64,000 nt of DNA from Microbacterium sp. Root180 (GTDB lineage Bacteria > Actinomycetota > Actinomycetes > Actinomycetales > Microbacteriaceae), in assembly GCF_001428485.1 (NCBI RefSeq), contig NZ_LMHS01000003.1, forward strand, positions 1,378,876 to 1,442,875, read 5' to 3'. Made by a program: the position numbers and the translations under genes. Every line of letters begins with the position of its first letter. Positions within the stretch are counted from its first letter, which is position 1. Positions 56,649 through 64,000 of the stretch are shown here, one piece after another. A model generated the notes under the pieces. The model searched no databases. It was given only the letters and a program-made list of their open reading frames with translations, and was not told where the DNA came from.

Positions 56649-57620
56649 ATGACCATGACCCCCGAACAGGCCGCCTGGTTCCAGGGGACCTTCGCCCGCC
56701 TCGTCGACAACGTCGACCGTGCGCTGCTGGGCAAGCGCGAGGTGGTGGGCCTGGTGCTGTCGGCCATGCTCGCCGAGGGCCACGTGCTGCTGGAGGATGC
56801 TCCGGGAACCGGCAAGACGAGCCTCGCGAAGGCGCTCGCCGCCACCGTGCAGGGAACGAGCAGCCGCATCCAGTTCACTCCCGATCTGCTGCCCTCCGAC
56901 GTCACCGGAGTGACGATCTACGACCAGACGTCGCACCGCTTCGAGTTCCACAAGGGACCGGTGTTCGCCTCGATCGTGCTGGCCGACGAGATCAACCGCG
57001 CCTCGCCGAAGACGCAGTCCGCGCTCCTCGAGGTCATGGAGGAGTCCCGCGTCACGGTCGACGGCGTGACCCACGACGCGGGTCGCCCGTTCCTCGTGAT
57101 CGCGACGCAGAACCCGATCGAGCAGGCGGGCACGTACAAGCTTCCCGAGGCGCAGCTCGACCGTTTCCTCGTGCGCACATCGATCGGCTACCCCGATCTC
57201 GCCGCGGCCGAGCGCATCCTCGCCGGCGCCGCCGACCGCAATCCGTCCGCCAGCCTGTCGGCGATCATCACGACCGGCGCCGTGGCCGACATGGCCGACC
57301 TCGCCGCGACCGTGCACACCGAGGCGGCGGTCCTGCGCTACACGGCGCAGCTCTCCGAGGCGACGCGAGCGGATGCCGCCACCAGGCTGGGGGTGTCGGT
57401 GCGCGGTTCGCTCGCCATGATCCGCATCGCGAAGGTGTGGGCCGCCTCCCAGGGGCGCCACTTCGTCACCCCCGACGACATCAAGACGCTTGCCGCCGCG
57501 GTGTGGACGCACCGCCTCGTGCTCGACCCCGAGGCCGAATTCGCCGGAACGACCGCCGACACGGTGATCGCGCGCGTGCTCGAGGACGTTCCCGCTCCGC
57601 AGGCGAGGTCCGCCGCCTGA
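56649..57620 (+). CDS. MoxR family AAA+ ATPase
   Basis: 323 residues from ATG 56649 with GAGAAGGAAG upstream. Walker A EDAPGTGKTSLAK, Walker B VLADEINRASPKTQSALLEVME, sensor ATQNPIEQAGTYKLPEAQLDRF, all standard for AAA_3/MoxR chaperones. These act with DUF58 proteins and membrane partners to mature or remodel envelope complexes. Its stop TGA shares one base with the ATG of the DUF58 gene. Confidence 0.95.
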   Translation: MTMTPEQAAWFQGTFARLVDNVDRALLGKREVVGLVLSAMLAEGHVLLEDAPGTGKTSLAKALAATVQGTSSRIQFTPDLLPSDVTGVTIYDQTSHRFEFHKGPVFASIVLADEINRASPKTQSALLEVMEESRVTVDGVTHDAGRPFLVIATQNPIEQAGTYKLPEAQLDRFLVRTSIGYPDLAAAERILAGAADRNPSASLSAIITTGAVADMADLAATVHTEAAVLRYTAQLSEATRADAATRLGVSVRGSLAMIRIAKVWAASQGRHFVTPDDIKTLAAAVWTHRLVLDPEAEFAGTTADTVIARVLEDVPAPQARSAA

Positions 57621-58867
57621 TGACGACGGAAGCACTCGGTCAGGCGGCTCCCGCGAGGGACCGCCGGGAATGGTGGGGGGAGCTCGCCGTGCGCGTCTGG
57701 CGACGCCTGCGCGCCGTGCTGGGCGTCGTGCGCCCCGCCGCCTGGGTGCTCATCGTCGGGGCCGCCGTGCTGTGGATCGCGGGCGCCTCGCTCGGCTGGT
57801 GGGAGCTCACCGTCGCGGCGGTCGTCCTCGCGGTGCTGCTCGCGCTGTGCGCGCTGTTCCTGATCGGCCGCACGGCCTACGACGTGACGCTCGACCTGAC
57901 CCGCACGCGCGTCGTGGTGGGCGAGCGCGCGGTCGGCGCCCTCACCCTGTCGAACTCCGGCGCGCGCGCCATCCTGCCCTCCCGCGTGGTGCTGCCCGTC
58001 GGCGCGGGACGAGGCGAGTTCCAGGTGTCCCGTCTCGCCCCCGGCGCCGCGGCGGAGGAGCTCTTCGCGATCCCCACGACGCGCCGTGCCGTCGTGGCGG
58101 TGGGGCCGGTGAGCGTGGTGCGCGGCGACCCGCTCGGCCTCTTCGAGCGCGTGCACCGCAAGGACGAGCCCGTCGACCTCTTCGTTCACCCGCGCACCGT
58201 GCTGTTCGACGGTCAGTCGCTCGGCTTCCTGCGCGACCTCGAAGGCCTGCCCGCGACCGACCTGTCGCGCGACGACGTCTCGTTCCACGCGCTGCGCGAG
58301 TACCAGCCCGGCGACGATCTCCGCCACGTCCACTGGAAGTCGACGGCCCGCACGGGCACCGTGATGGTCCGCCAGTACGAGGAGACTCGGCGATCGCACT
58401 TCGTGATCGGGGTGTCGACGCACCCGGGGGACTACCGCGACGATGACGAGTTCGAGCTGGCGATCTCGGCCGCGGGATCCCTCGGCCTGCGCGCCCTGCG
58501 CGACTCCCAGCGGGTCGAGGTGCGCGTGCAGGAGCGCTCTCTCCCCTCGGGGACCGGAAAGCAGTTCCTCGACTCGCTGAGCGGCGTCGTTCACTCGCGA
58601 CCGCGCGCGGGCGGCGTCGTCGAGCTCGCCGGGGTGGTCGCCGCAACGCTGCCGCTCGCGAGCGTCGTCGTCCTCGTGTGCGGCAGCGGCGTGGACGCCA
58701 ACAGCCTCCGCGCGGCCTGCGCGCGCCTGCCGTTCGGCGCCCGCACCCTCGCGGTCGTGGCCGAGTCGGGCGCCTCCCCGAGCCTGCGCCGGATCGCCGA
58801 CGCGGACGTCGTGACCGTCGGATCGCTCGAGCAGCTCCCGGCAGCGCTGCGGAAGGTGCTGGCATGA
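57620..58867 (+). CDS. DUF58 domain-containing membrane protein
   Basis: 415 residues from ATG 57620, sharing a base with the MoxR stop. Two transmembrane helices (about 38-58 and 62-85) and then a cytosolic or exposed beta/alpha part with the DUF58 signature REYQPGDDLRHVHWKSTAR followed by MVRQYEETRR. The usual partner of MoxR ATPases. The stop overlaps the next start by four bases (ATGA). Confidence 0.95.
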   Translation: MTTEALGQAAPARDRREWWGELAVRVWRRLRAVLGVVRPAAWVLIVGAAVLWIAGASLGWWELTVAAVVLAVLLALCALFLIGRTAYDVTLDLTRTRVVVGERAVGALTLSNSGARAILPSRVVLPVGAGRGEFQVSRLAPGAAAEELFAIPTTRRAVVAVGPVSVVRGDPLGLFERVHRKDEPVDLFVHPRTVLFDGQSLGFLRDLEGLPATDLSRDDVSFHALREYQPGDDLRHVHWKSTARTGTVMVRQYEETRRSHFVIGVSTHPGDYRDDDEFELAISAAGSLGLRALRDSQRVEVRVQERSLPSGTGKQFLDSLSGVVHSRPRAGGVVELAGVVAATLPLASVVVLVCGSGVDANSLRAACARLPFGARTLAVVAESGASPSLRRIADADVVTVGSLEQLPAALRKVLA

Positions 58868-61269
58868 GCGGCGCGTCCACGACGCTGTCCACGCGGCGCT
58901 GGATCCTCGACCTCGGTGCCGTCGCGGCGCTGCTCGCCGTCCCCATCGTGGGCTTCTGGCCGACCTTCGGCGGCCCGTCGTACCTGCCCGCGGCCGTCGG
59001 CGGCGCGCTCCTGGGCATGGGGCTCGCGGTGCTCTGCACGTGGCTGCGGTGGGGCATCCTCCCCCTCGCGGGCCTGACGGTGCTGGCCTACTTCCTCTTC
59101 GGCGGCGCGCTCGCCCTGCCTCACACGACCGTGCTCGGCTTCGTGCCCACCATCGACACGCTCGGCAGGCTGGCGACGGGGATCGTCACGTCGTGGAAGC
59201 AGCTGCTCACCACGGTGGCGCCGGTGGCGGCATCCGATGGTCACCTCCTCGTCCCGTTCGTGCTCGCCCTCGTCGCCGGTGTGCTGACCACATCGCTCGC
59301 GCTGCGGCTGCGCACGCCGGCGTGGGCGCTGATCCCTGCGGGTGCCTTCCTGGCCGTGCAGATCGCCCTCGGCACCTCGCAGCCGGCCGTCCCGGTCGTG
59401 CAGGGCGTCGTGTTCGCTCTGGTCGCCGCGGTCTGGCTGGCGGTGCGGCAGAGCTGGGAGCACGGCACGGGGGCGATCGCACTCGGCGAGGACGAGACCC
59501 CGGCGCGCGGCATCGCGATGCGCCGGATCCTGATGGGCGGCGCCGTGGTCGTCGTCGCGACGCTGATCGGCGTCGGCGCGAGCGCGTTCGCTGCGCCGCA
59601 GACACCGCGCTACGTGCTGCGCGACGTCGTCATCCCGCCCTTCGACGTGCGCGAGTACCCCAGCCCACTGCAGTCGTTCCGTGCCTACGTGCGCGATTTC
59701 CCCGACGAGCCGCTGTTCACTGCGTCCGGACTGCCGAAGGAAGCCCGCGTACGACTGGCGACGATGGACGCCTACGACGGCACCGTCTACAACGTGTCGG
59801 ATGCCGGAGCGGGCACCTCGAGCGCGTTCGGACCGGTGCGGGGGAACATGTCGGCCGAGGCCGAAGGCACGTCCGCGACCGTCCGCGTCGAGATCGGAGC
59901 GCTGGCAGGGGTGTGGATGCCGGAGGTCGGCGCCGTGCGCAGCATCGCCTTCGACGGCGAACGCGCCGAGGATCTGCGGCGTTCGGCGTACTACAACGAG
60001 GGCACCGAGACGGCCGTCGTGACCGAGCGCCTCGGCACCGGCGACGCCTACACGCTCGAGACCGTCATTCCCGCCTCGCCGAGCGACGACGCGCTCGCCG
60101 ACGACGATTTCGCACCGCTCTCGCTGCCGGATCAGGTCGGCGTGCCCCAGGACCTCGTGGAGATCGCGTCGCAGGCGGTCGCCGAGGCGACGACGCCGGT
60201 CGAGCAGGTGCGCGCGCTGCAGACCATGCTCGCTGAGGGCGGGTTCTTCAGCCACGGGCTCGAAGGCGAGGTCCTCTCGCGAGCCGGTCACGGCGCCGAA
60301 CGCATCTCGACGCTGCTCGGCAGCGACCAGATGGTCGGCGACGACGAGCAGTATGCGACGGCGATGGCGCTGCTCGCCCGCGAGCTCGGCATCCCCGCCC
60401 GCGTCGTGATGGGGTTCTACCCCGACGAGGATCTCGCCGGCCAGGGGGTCTTCACCGCGACCGGCGACACGCTGCACGCGTGGGTCGAGGTGGCGTTCGC
60501 CGAGCACGGCTGGGTGACCTTCGACCCGACTCCGCCGGACGACAAGGTCCCCAACGACCAGACGACGAAGCCGAAGGCCGACCCGAAGCCGCAGGTGCTT
60601 CAACCGCCGCCGCCGCCGCAGGAGCCGGTCGACCTTCCGCCGACGGTGCCCGACGACCGCGAGTCCGAGGACGAGAGCGGCTTCGACGCGGCGCTCCTCG
60701 GGCTCATCGTGGTGATCGTCGTCGGCGTCGCGGGGCTGCTCGCGCTGCTGGCCGCTCCGTTCATCGTGATCGGCGCCCTCAAGGCATCCCGTCGCCGGAA
60801 GAGGCGCGACGCCGAGCGCGCGGCCGATCGCATCAGCGGCGGATGGAACGAGCTGATCGACCGAGCCACCGACTACGGCACGCCGGTGCGGCCGGGCGGC
60901 ACGCGGCGCGAGGACGCGGGCGTCGTCGGCACGGCGTTCGCGGAACCCCGAGTCGCGACGCTCGCCGACCGGGCCGACTTCGAGGTGTTCGGTCCGACCG
61001 AACCGAGCGCCGACGACGTGTCGGAGTTCTGGCGCCAGGTCGACGAGATCGTGGGCGGCATGGGCGACGGCCGCTCGCTGTGGGCCCGACTCGCCGCCCG
61101 GCTGAACGTGCGCTCGCTTCTCGCGGGGACGAGATTCGCCCTGCCGGCCCGCACGCCGCGCCCGCCCCGCGAACCACGCCCGCCCCGCGAACCACGCCCG
61201 CCCCGCGCATCCCGCTCCTCGCTCGCGGAGGCACCCGAGCCCGACTCCCGCCCCCAGGAGACCGAATGA
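58864..61269 (+). CDS. Transglutaminase-like (TgpA/DUF3488) membrane protein lacking the catalytic Cys
   Basis: 801 residues. The N-terminal third has six transmembrane helices; an external transglutaminase-core domain follows (about 420-560); then a Pro-rich stem, one more helix (about 615-640) and a cytosolic tail with PRPPREPRPPREP repeats. The usual catalytic motif GxCEQ reads GDDEQYATAMALLAREL, placing Asp494 where Cys should be, while His538 (LHAWVEV) and Asp554 (TFDPTPP) remain. It is therefore probably not a working protease or transglutaminase but a structural or binding domain. Coupled to DUF58 before and FHA after (four-base overlaps). Confidence 0.9.
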   Translation: MSGASTTLSTRRWILDLGAVAALLAVPIVGFWPTFGGPSYLPAAVGGALLGMGLAVLCTWLRWGILPLAGLTVLAYFLFGGALALPHTTVLGFVPTIDTLGRLATGIVTSWKQLLTTVAPVAASDGHLLVPFVLALVAGVLTTSLALRLRTPAWALIPAGAFLAVQIALGTSQPAVPVVQGVVFALVAAVWLAVRQSWEHGTGAIALGEDETPARGIAMRRILMGGAVVVVATLIGVGASAFAAPQTPRYVLRDVVIPPFDVREYPSPLQSFRAYVRDFPDEPLFTASGLPKEARVRLATMDAYDGTVYNVSDAGAGTSSAFGPVRGNMSAEAEGTSATVRVEIGALAGVWMPEVGAVRSIAFDGERAEDLRRSAYYNEGTETAVVTERLGTGDAYTLETVIPASPSDDALADDDFAPLSLPDQVGVPQDLVEIASQAVAEATTPVEQVRALQTMLAEGGFFSHGLEGEVLSRAGHGAERISTLLGSDQMVGDDEQYATAMALLARELGIPARVVMGFYPDEDLAGQGVFTATGDTLHAWVEVAFAEHGWVTFDPTPPDDKVPNDQTTKPKADPKPQVLQPPPPPQEPVDLPPTVPDDRESEDESGFDAALLGLIVVIVVGVAGLLALLAAPFIVIGALKASRRRKRRDAERAADRISGGWNELIDRATDYGTPVRPGGTRREDAGVVGTAFAEPRVATLADRADFEVFGPTEPSADDVSEFWRQVDEIVGGMGDGRSLWARLAARLNVRSLLAGTRFALPARTPRPPREPRPPREPRPPRASRSSLAEAPEPDSRPQETE

Positions 61270-61643
61270 CCATCCGCTCGCTCCCGCCCGCCGCGCCGGT
61301 GTCGCTGGGCGCCGGCGCGCGCGTGCTCGCCGTGCTGACGTGGGACGACGGGTCGCGCATCGCCGTGTACGGTCCGGCGCTGTGCGGCCGCAACCCCGCA
61401 GCGGAGTGGGGGCTCGCGAGCATCCCGGTGCGCGACGAGACGCTGTCGCTGTCCAGGACCCACTTCGAGATCGGCGGCGATGCCGCCGGGGCGTGGATCG
61501 CCGACCGCCACTCGATGAACGGCACGGTGCTCGTGCGCGACGGAGGGCGGCATCCGCTCGTCGCCGGATTGCCGACGACGCTGCGAGCCGGCGACCGGCT
61601 CGAGCTGGGCGACCGCACCGCGGTCGTGGGGATCGGCTCATGA
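61266..61643 (+). CDS. FHA domain protein, small
   Basis: 125 residues, essentially one forkhead-associated domain. Phosphothreonine-binding residues are in LCGRNP (Arg), LSRTHFEI (Ser-Arg-His) and DRHSMNGT (Asn). It binds threonine-phosphorylated partners, probably substrates of the kinase beginning at 63876. ATGA overlaps join it to the genes on both sides. Confidence 0.92.
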   Translation: MTIRSLPPAAPVSLGAGARVLAVLTWDDGSRIAVYGPALCGRNPAAEWGLASIPVRDETLSLSRTHFEIGGDAAGAWIADRHSMNGTVLVRDGGRHPLVAGLPTTLRAGDRLELGDRTAVVGIGS

Positions 61644-62479
61644 CGCCGCCCGTGACGGTTCTGTTCGGCGCGGCCACCGACGCGGGTCTGCGGCGCCGCA
61701 TCAACGAGGACTCCCACGTCGCGGCACCTCCCCTGTTCCTCGTCGCGGACGGCATGGGCGGCCATCACGCCGGTGAGATCGCCAGCGCCACGGTGATCGA
61801 CGAGTTCGCCGCCTTCGCCGGTCTGCCGAGCCTCGGGATCGACGACGTGCGCGGGGCGCTCGCGAGGGCGCGTCGCCGCGTGGAGGCGCTCCCGCCGGGT
61901 GAGGGCGCCGGCGCGGGCGCGGGGACGACGCTCAGCGGCGTCGTGATCGCCGATGTCGACGGCGAGGGGTACTGGCTCGCGATCAACCTCGGCGACTCGC
62001 GCACCTACCGATTGAACGATGGTGAGCTCGAGCAGGTGAGCGTCGATCACTCCGTCGTCCAGGAGCTCATCGACGCGGGCCAGCTCGATCCGGACGCGGC
62101 CTCGCGAGACACCAGGCGCAACGTGATCACGCGGGCGATCGGCGCCGGGAGCGACGGCGACGCCGACTACTGGCTGATCCCCGCGGAGGCGGGCGACCGC
62201 ATCCTGGTGTGCTCCGACGGTCTCTCGAGCGAGCTCGCCAACGAGACGATCCACGCGATCCTGATGGCGGAGATCGACGCGCAGTCCGCCGCCACCAGAC
62301 TCGTGCACGAGGCGATGCTGCGCGGCGGACGCGATAACATCACGGCTCTGGTGGTGGACGCGACGGCGGTGAGTTCACGCGCGAGCCGCCCAGGCGATCA
62401 CACGGCGCCGTCGCCGTCGGTCGCCGACGAGATCGACGGCGACACGCTGCCCCGTGCCGTCGCCGCAGGGGGGTTCTGA
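61640..62479 (+). CDS. PP2C-family Ser/Thr protein phosphatase
   Basis: 279 residues. Metal-binding motifs are RRRINEDSHV, FLVADGMGGHHAGE, NLGDSRTYR, VCSDGLSSE and GRDNITALVV, complete for an active PP2C enzyme. A Ser/Pro-rich tail of about 40 residues follows. It should reverse phosphorylation by the kinase at the window end. No transmembrane segment, unlike PstP, so it is cytosolic. Confidence 0.95.
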   Translation: MTPPVTVLFGAATDAGLRRRINEDSHVAAPPLFLVADGMGGHHAGEIASATVIDEFAAFAGLPSLGIDDVRGALARARRRVEALPPGEGAGAGAGTTLSGVVIADVDGEGYWLAINLGDSRTYRLNDGELEQVSVDHSVVQELIDAGQLDPDAASRDTRRNVITRAIGAGSDGDADYWLIPAEAGDRILVCSDGLSSELANETIHAILMAEIDAQSAATRLVHEAMLRGGRDNITALVVDATAVSSRASRPGDHTAPSPSVADEIDGDTLPRAVAAGGF

Positions 62480-63879
62480 TGTCGGTCCACTATTCGCCGG
62501 GCGCGCGCCCGGTCGCGGTGACGCCGCACGGCTTCGCGGTGCTGGCGGGCGACACGTCGCCCGCGCTCGCGGCGCGCATCCATGCGCTCGTCGCCGACGG
62601 CCGGGGCCTCGGCGGTGTGCTCGAGGCGCTCACCGGGGCCTACGGCACGTCGCTGTCGGCGGTGCCGCCGTTCGCGGTCGTGCTCGCGGAGCGCGGCGCC
62701 GTACGCCTCGCGGTGCGCGGGTCGTTCGAGCTCGAGGTGACCGCCGAGGCATCCGAGCGCATCTCTGGTGAGGGCGTGACCACGTGGACCGAGCGCGTGA
62801 TCGCCGCCGTCACGCGGGTCGAGCTCGTCGGAGCGGCGGATGCTGCGCCCGCGGAGCTCCCCGTGAGCGACGGCGTGGTGCTCGCCGACGCGGTGGCCTG
62901 GCTTCCGTCGGAGGAGGGCGCCACCGTGAAGCCCCGTTTCGCGGCGATCGCCGCGCCCCTCGAGCCCGTACCTGCACCTGAGCCCGAACCCGCACCCGCG
63001 CCGGAACCGGCACCTGCACCTACGCCGGAACCGGAACCGGAACCGGCACCGGATCCCGTCGAACCCGAGCCTGCACCGGAACCGGCACCGGCACCGGCAC
63101 CCGAGCCTGCGGCCGATCCCGCCACCCCGGCCGTGCCCGAGCCGGAGCCGGAGCCCGCCGCCCCCACGCCGACGCCGGTGCGCGGGGCTGCGGCTTCCGC
63201 TCCTTCTGCCCGGGTCGCCGTCGTCCCGCCGGCCGTCGTCCCGGCGCCCGTCGCGACATCGGGACTGATCGACTCGGCGGCCGTGCTCTCGGTGGCCGAC
63301 ACGCTGCTCCCGGCCGAGTCCACGCTCATCCCATCGCAGGAGCGCGAGGCGGAGTCGGAGGCGCCCGCGGATTCGCCCACCCTGCTTGACGACGCGGTCG
63401 ACGCGACGGTCGCACGGCCGATGCCGGTGCCCGCCGTCCTCGGAGACCACGACGGCGCGACCGTCTCACTCGCCGAGGCCCGCGCGCTGCGCACCGGGGA
63501 CTCCGTCCCGCCCCCGCTCGCGCCTCCGCGTCCGCCGGCTCCGGGGCGCGTCCGCGTCTCGACGGGACAGGTGCTGCTGCTCGACCGCACGGTCGTGATC
63601 GGCCGACGCCCACGCTCGACACGGGTCTCGGGCACCGACCTGCCGCACCTGGTCGCGGTCGACAGCCCGCAGCAGGACATCTCGCGCAGCCACGTCGAGC
63701 TGCGCGTCGAGGGCGACAGCATCCTGGCGACCGACCTCAACACGACCAACGGCACGACCCTCCTGCGACCCGGCGTGGATCCGGTGCGGCTTCATCCGGG
63801 GGAGGGCACGGTCGTCGTCCCCGGCGACGTGATCGACCTCGGCGACGGCATCACTGTGGCCATCGAGGATCTCTCGTGA
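62479..63879 (+). CDS. FHA domain protein with long Pro-Glu-Ala linker
   Basis: 466 residues. An N-terminal domain of about 120 residues of unknown type (VLAERGAVRLAVRGSFELEV) is followed by an (E/A)P-rich linker (about 160-240, repeated PEPAPAP) and a C-terminal FHA domain (about 355-466) with VIGRRPRS, ISRSHVELRV and DLNTTNGTTLL. The linker could span a complex or the wall, although no export signal is seen. Its ATG shares one base with the PP2C stop, and the next gene overlaps its stop. Confidence 0.92.
   Translation: MSVHYSPGARPVAVTPHGFAVLAGDTSPALAARIHALVADGRGLGGVLEALTGAYGTSLSAVPPFAVVLAERGAVRLAVRGSFELEVTAEASERISGEGVTTWTERVIAAVTRVELVGAADAAPAELPVSDGVVLADAVAWLPSEEGATVKPRFAAIAAPLEPVPAPEPEPAPAPEPAPAPTPEPEPEPAPDPVEPEPAPEPAPAPAPEPAADPATPAVPEPEPEPAAPTPTPVRGAAASAPSARVAVVPPAVVPAPVATSGLIDSAAVLSVADTLLPAESTLIPSQEREAESEAPADSPTLLDDAVDATVARPMPVPAVLGDHDGATVSLAEARALRTGDSVPPPLAPPRPPAPGRVRVSTGQVLLLDRTVVIGRRPRSTRVSGTDLPHLVAVDSPQQDISRSHVELRVEGDSILATDLNTTNGTTLLRPGVDPVRLHPGEGTVVVPGDVIDLGDGITVAIEDLS
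62970..63175 (+). repeat. Pro-Glu-Ala coding repeats in the FHA linker
   Basis: Short six-base (two-codon) units such as CCGGAA, CCGGCA and CCTGCA are repeated dozens of times, encoding alternating Pro with Glu or Ala. The unit length keeps the frame, so linker length can drift by slippage. Confidence 0.8.
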
Positions 63880-64000
63880 ACACCAGGCGCACGCCGATGG
63901 CCCCGCCGGATCTGCCGGGGTTCACGTACGTCGACGTCCTCGGATCCGGCGGGTTCGCCGACGTGTTCCTCTACGAGCAGGCACTTCCCAAGCGTCGCGT
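63876..64000 (+). CDS. Serine/threonine protein kinase, start only (runs off the window)
   Basis: Only the first 41 codons are inside the window, from GTG 63876, which overlaps the preceding stop (GTGA). They read a short lead and then the glycine loop of a Hanks-type kinase: VDVLGSGGFADVFLYEQ, followed by LPKRRV just before the expected AVK lysine. Together with the FHA and PP2C genes upstream it completes a phospho-signalling set. The rest, including any transmembrane or extracellular part, is outside the window. Confidence 0.85.
   Translation, partial: MNTRRTPMAPPDLPGFTYVDVLGSGGFADVFLYEQALPKRR

Noticed and set aside
52181-56905. 1574-codon open frame antisense to the Ig-like/FnIII protein
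   Set aside because: Composition (Arg, Gly, Val, His-rich) is that of a codon-shadow frame, and the opposite strand encodes clear repeated domains.

Overview
The window is high-GC DNA (roughly 70% by eye) with many GTG starts, frequent 4-base ATGA/GTGA gene overlaps and an actinobacterial-type LexA box. Gene content (Rv2578c-like radical SAM protein, DUF3516-type Ski2 helicase, MoxR/DUF58/transglutaminase-like/FHA/PP2C/kinase operon) fits Actinomycetota, most likely Microbacteriaceae close to Microbacterium. This placement is inference from gene families and style, not a database match. No rRNA, tRNA, CRISPR array, prophage or insertion sequence was seen. It reads as a chromosome segment.

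Layout. 212-4202: small Rho-N/DUF7218 protein, topoisomerase IB and two fluoride channel genes (crcB). Between the topoisomerase and crcB lies an inserted pair of more AT-rich genes (secreted DUF2599 protein, lipoprotein), flanked by repeated pieces of the neighbouring genes, including a broken crcB start. 4248-10021: a TetR-type operator, an RND efflux pump with a repetitive acidic tail, and a clostripain-like protease. 10028-12514: two DUF998-type membrane proteins and an ABM-like membrane protein. 12920-19082: DEAD-box RNA helicase with an RDD-rich N-terminus, TetR regulator plus divergent alpha/beta hydrolase with palindromic operators, a LexA-box-linked radical SAM protein, and a VanY-like peptidase. 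19268-25306: acyl-CoA dehydrogenase, then an ECF vitamin/metal-type transporter cluster (two S components, T component, double ATPase) with a siderophore-interacting flavoprotein and a strong inverted-repeat operator. 25446-34053: giant secreted subtilase, pirin, small GNAT, secreted SGNH hydrolase, Ski2-like helicase. 34136-42347: SDR bracketed by repeats, RecQ, GNAT-GH16 fusion, second GNAT, acyl-CoA oxidase, 3-methyladenine glycosylase.

42449-45467 is a tightly overlapping four-gene operon: a small WXG-sized helical protein, a coiled-coil/transmembrane/serine-hydrolase protein, a lipoprotein and a cytosolic protein of unknown function. It looks like a type VII secretion-type effector or envelope module and is the best candidate here for an undescribed system. 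45529-50374 holds an LLM-flavin/FAD oxidase fusion and a UvrA-like ATPase. 50552 to the window end is one overlapping operon: a 2019-residue extracellular Ig-like/FnIII protein, MoxR ATPase, DUF58 protein, a transglutaminase-like membrane protein whose catalytic Cys position is Asp, an FHA protein, a PP2C phosphatase, a second FHA protein and the start of a Ser/Thr kinase. In related actinobacteria such operons often sit beside type VII secretion genes, so these two modules may work together; that link is inference.

A second theme is small dispersed palindromic repeats. At least four families are present. Some lie between genes, some bracket one gene, and two have entered reading frames (the ECF ATPase linker and the pirin N-terminus). 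A 17-bp tandem array grew from the 3' end of recQ.
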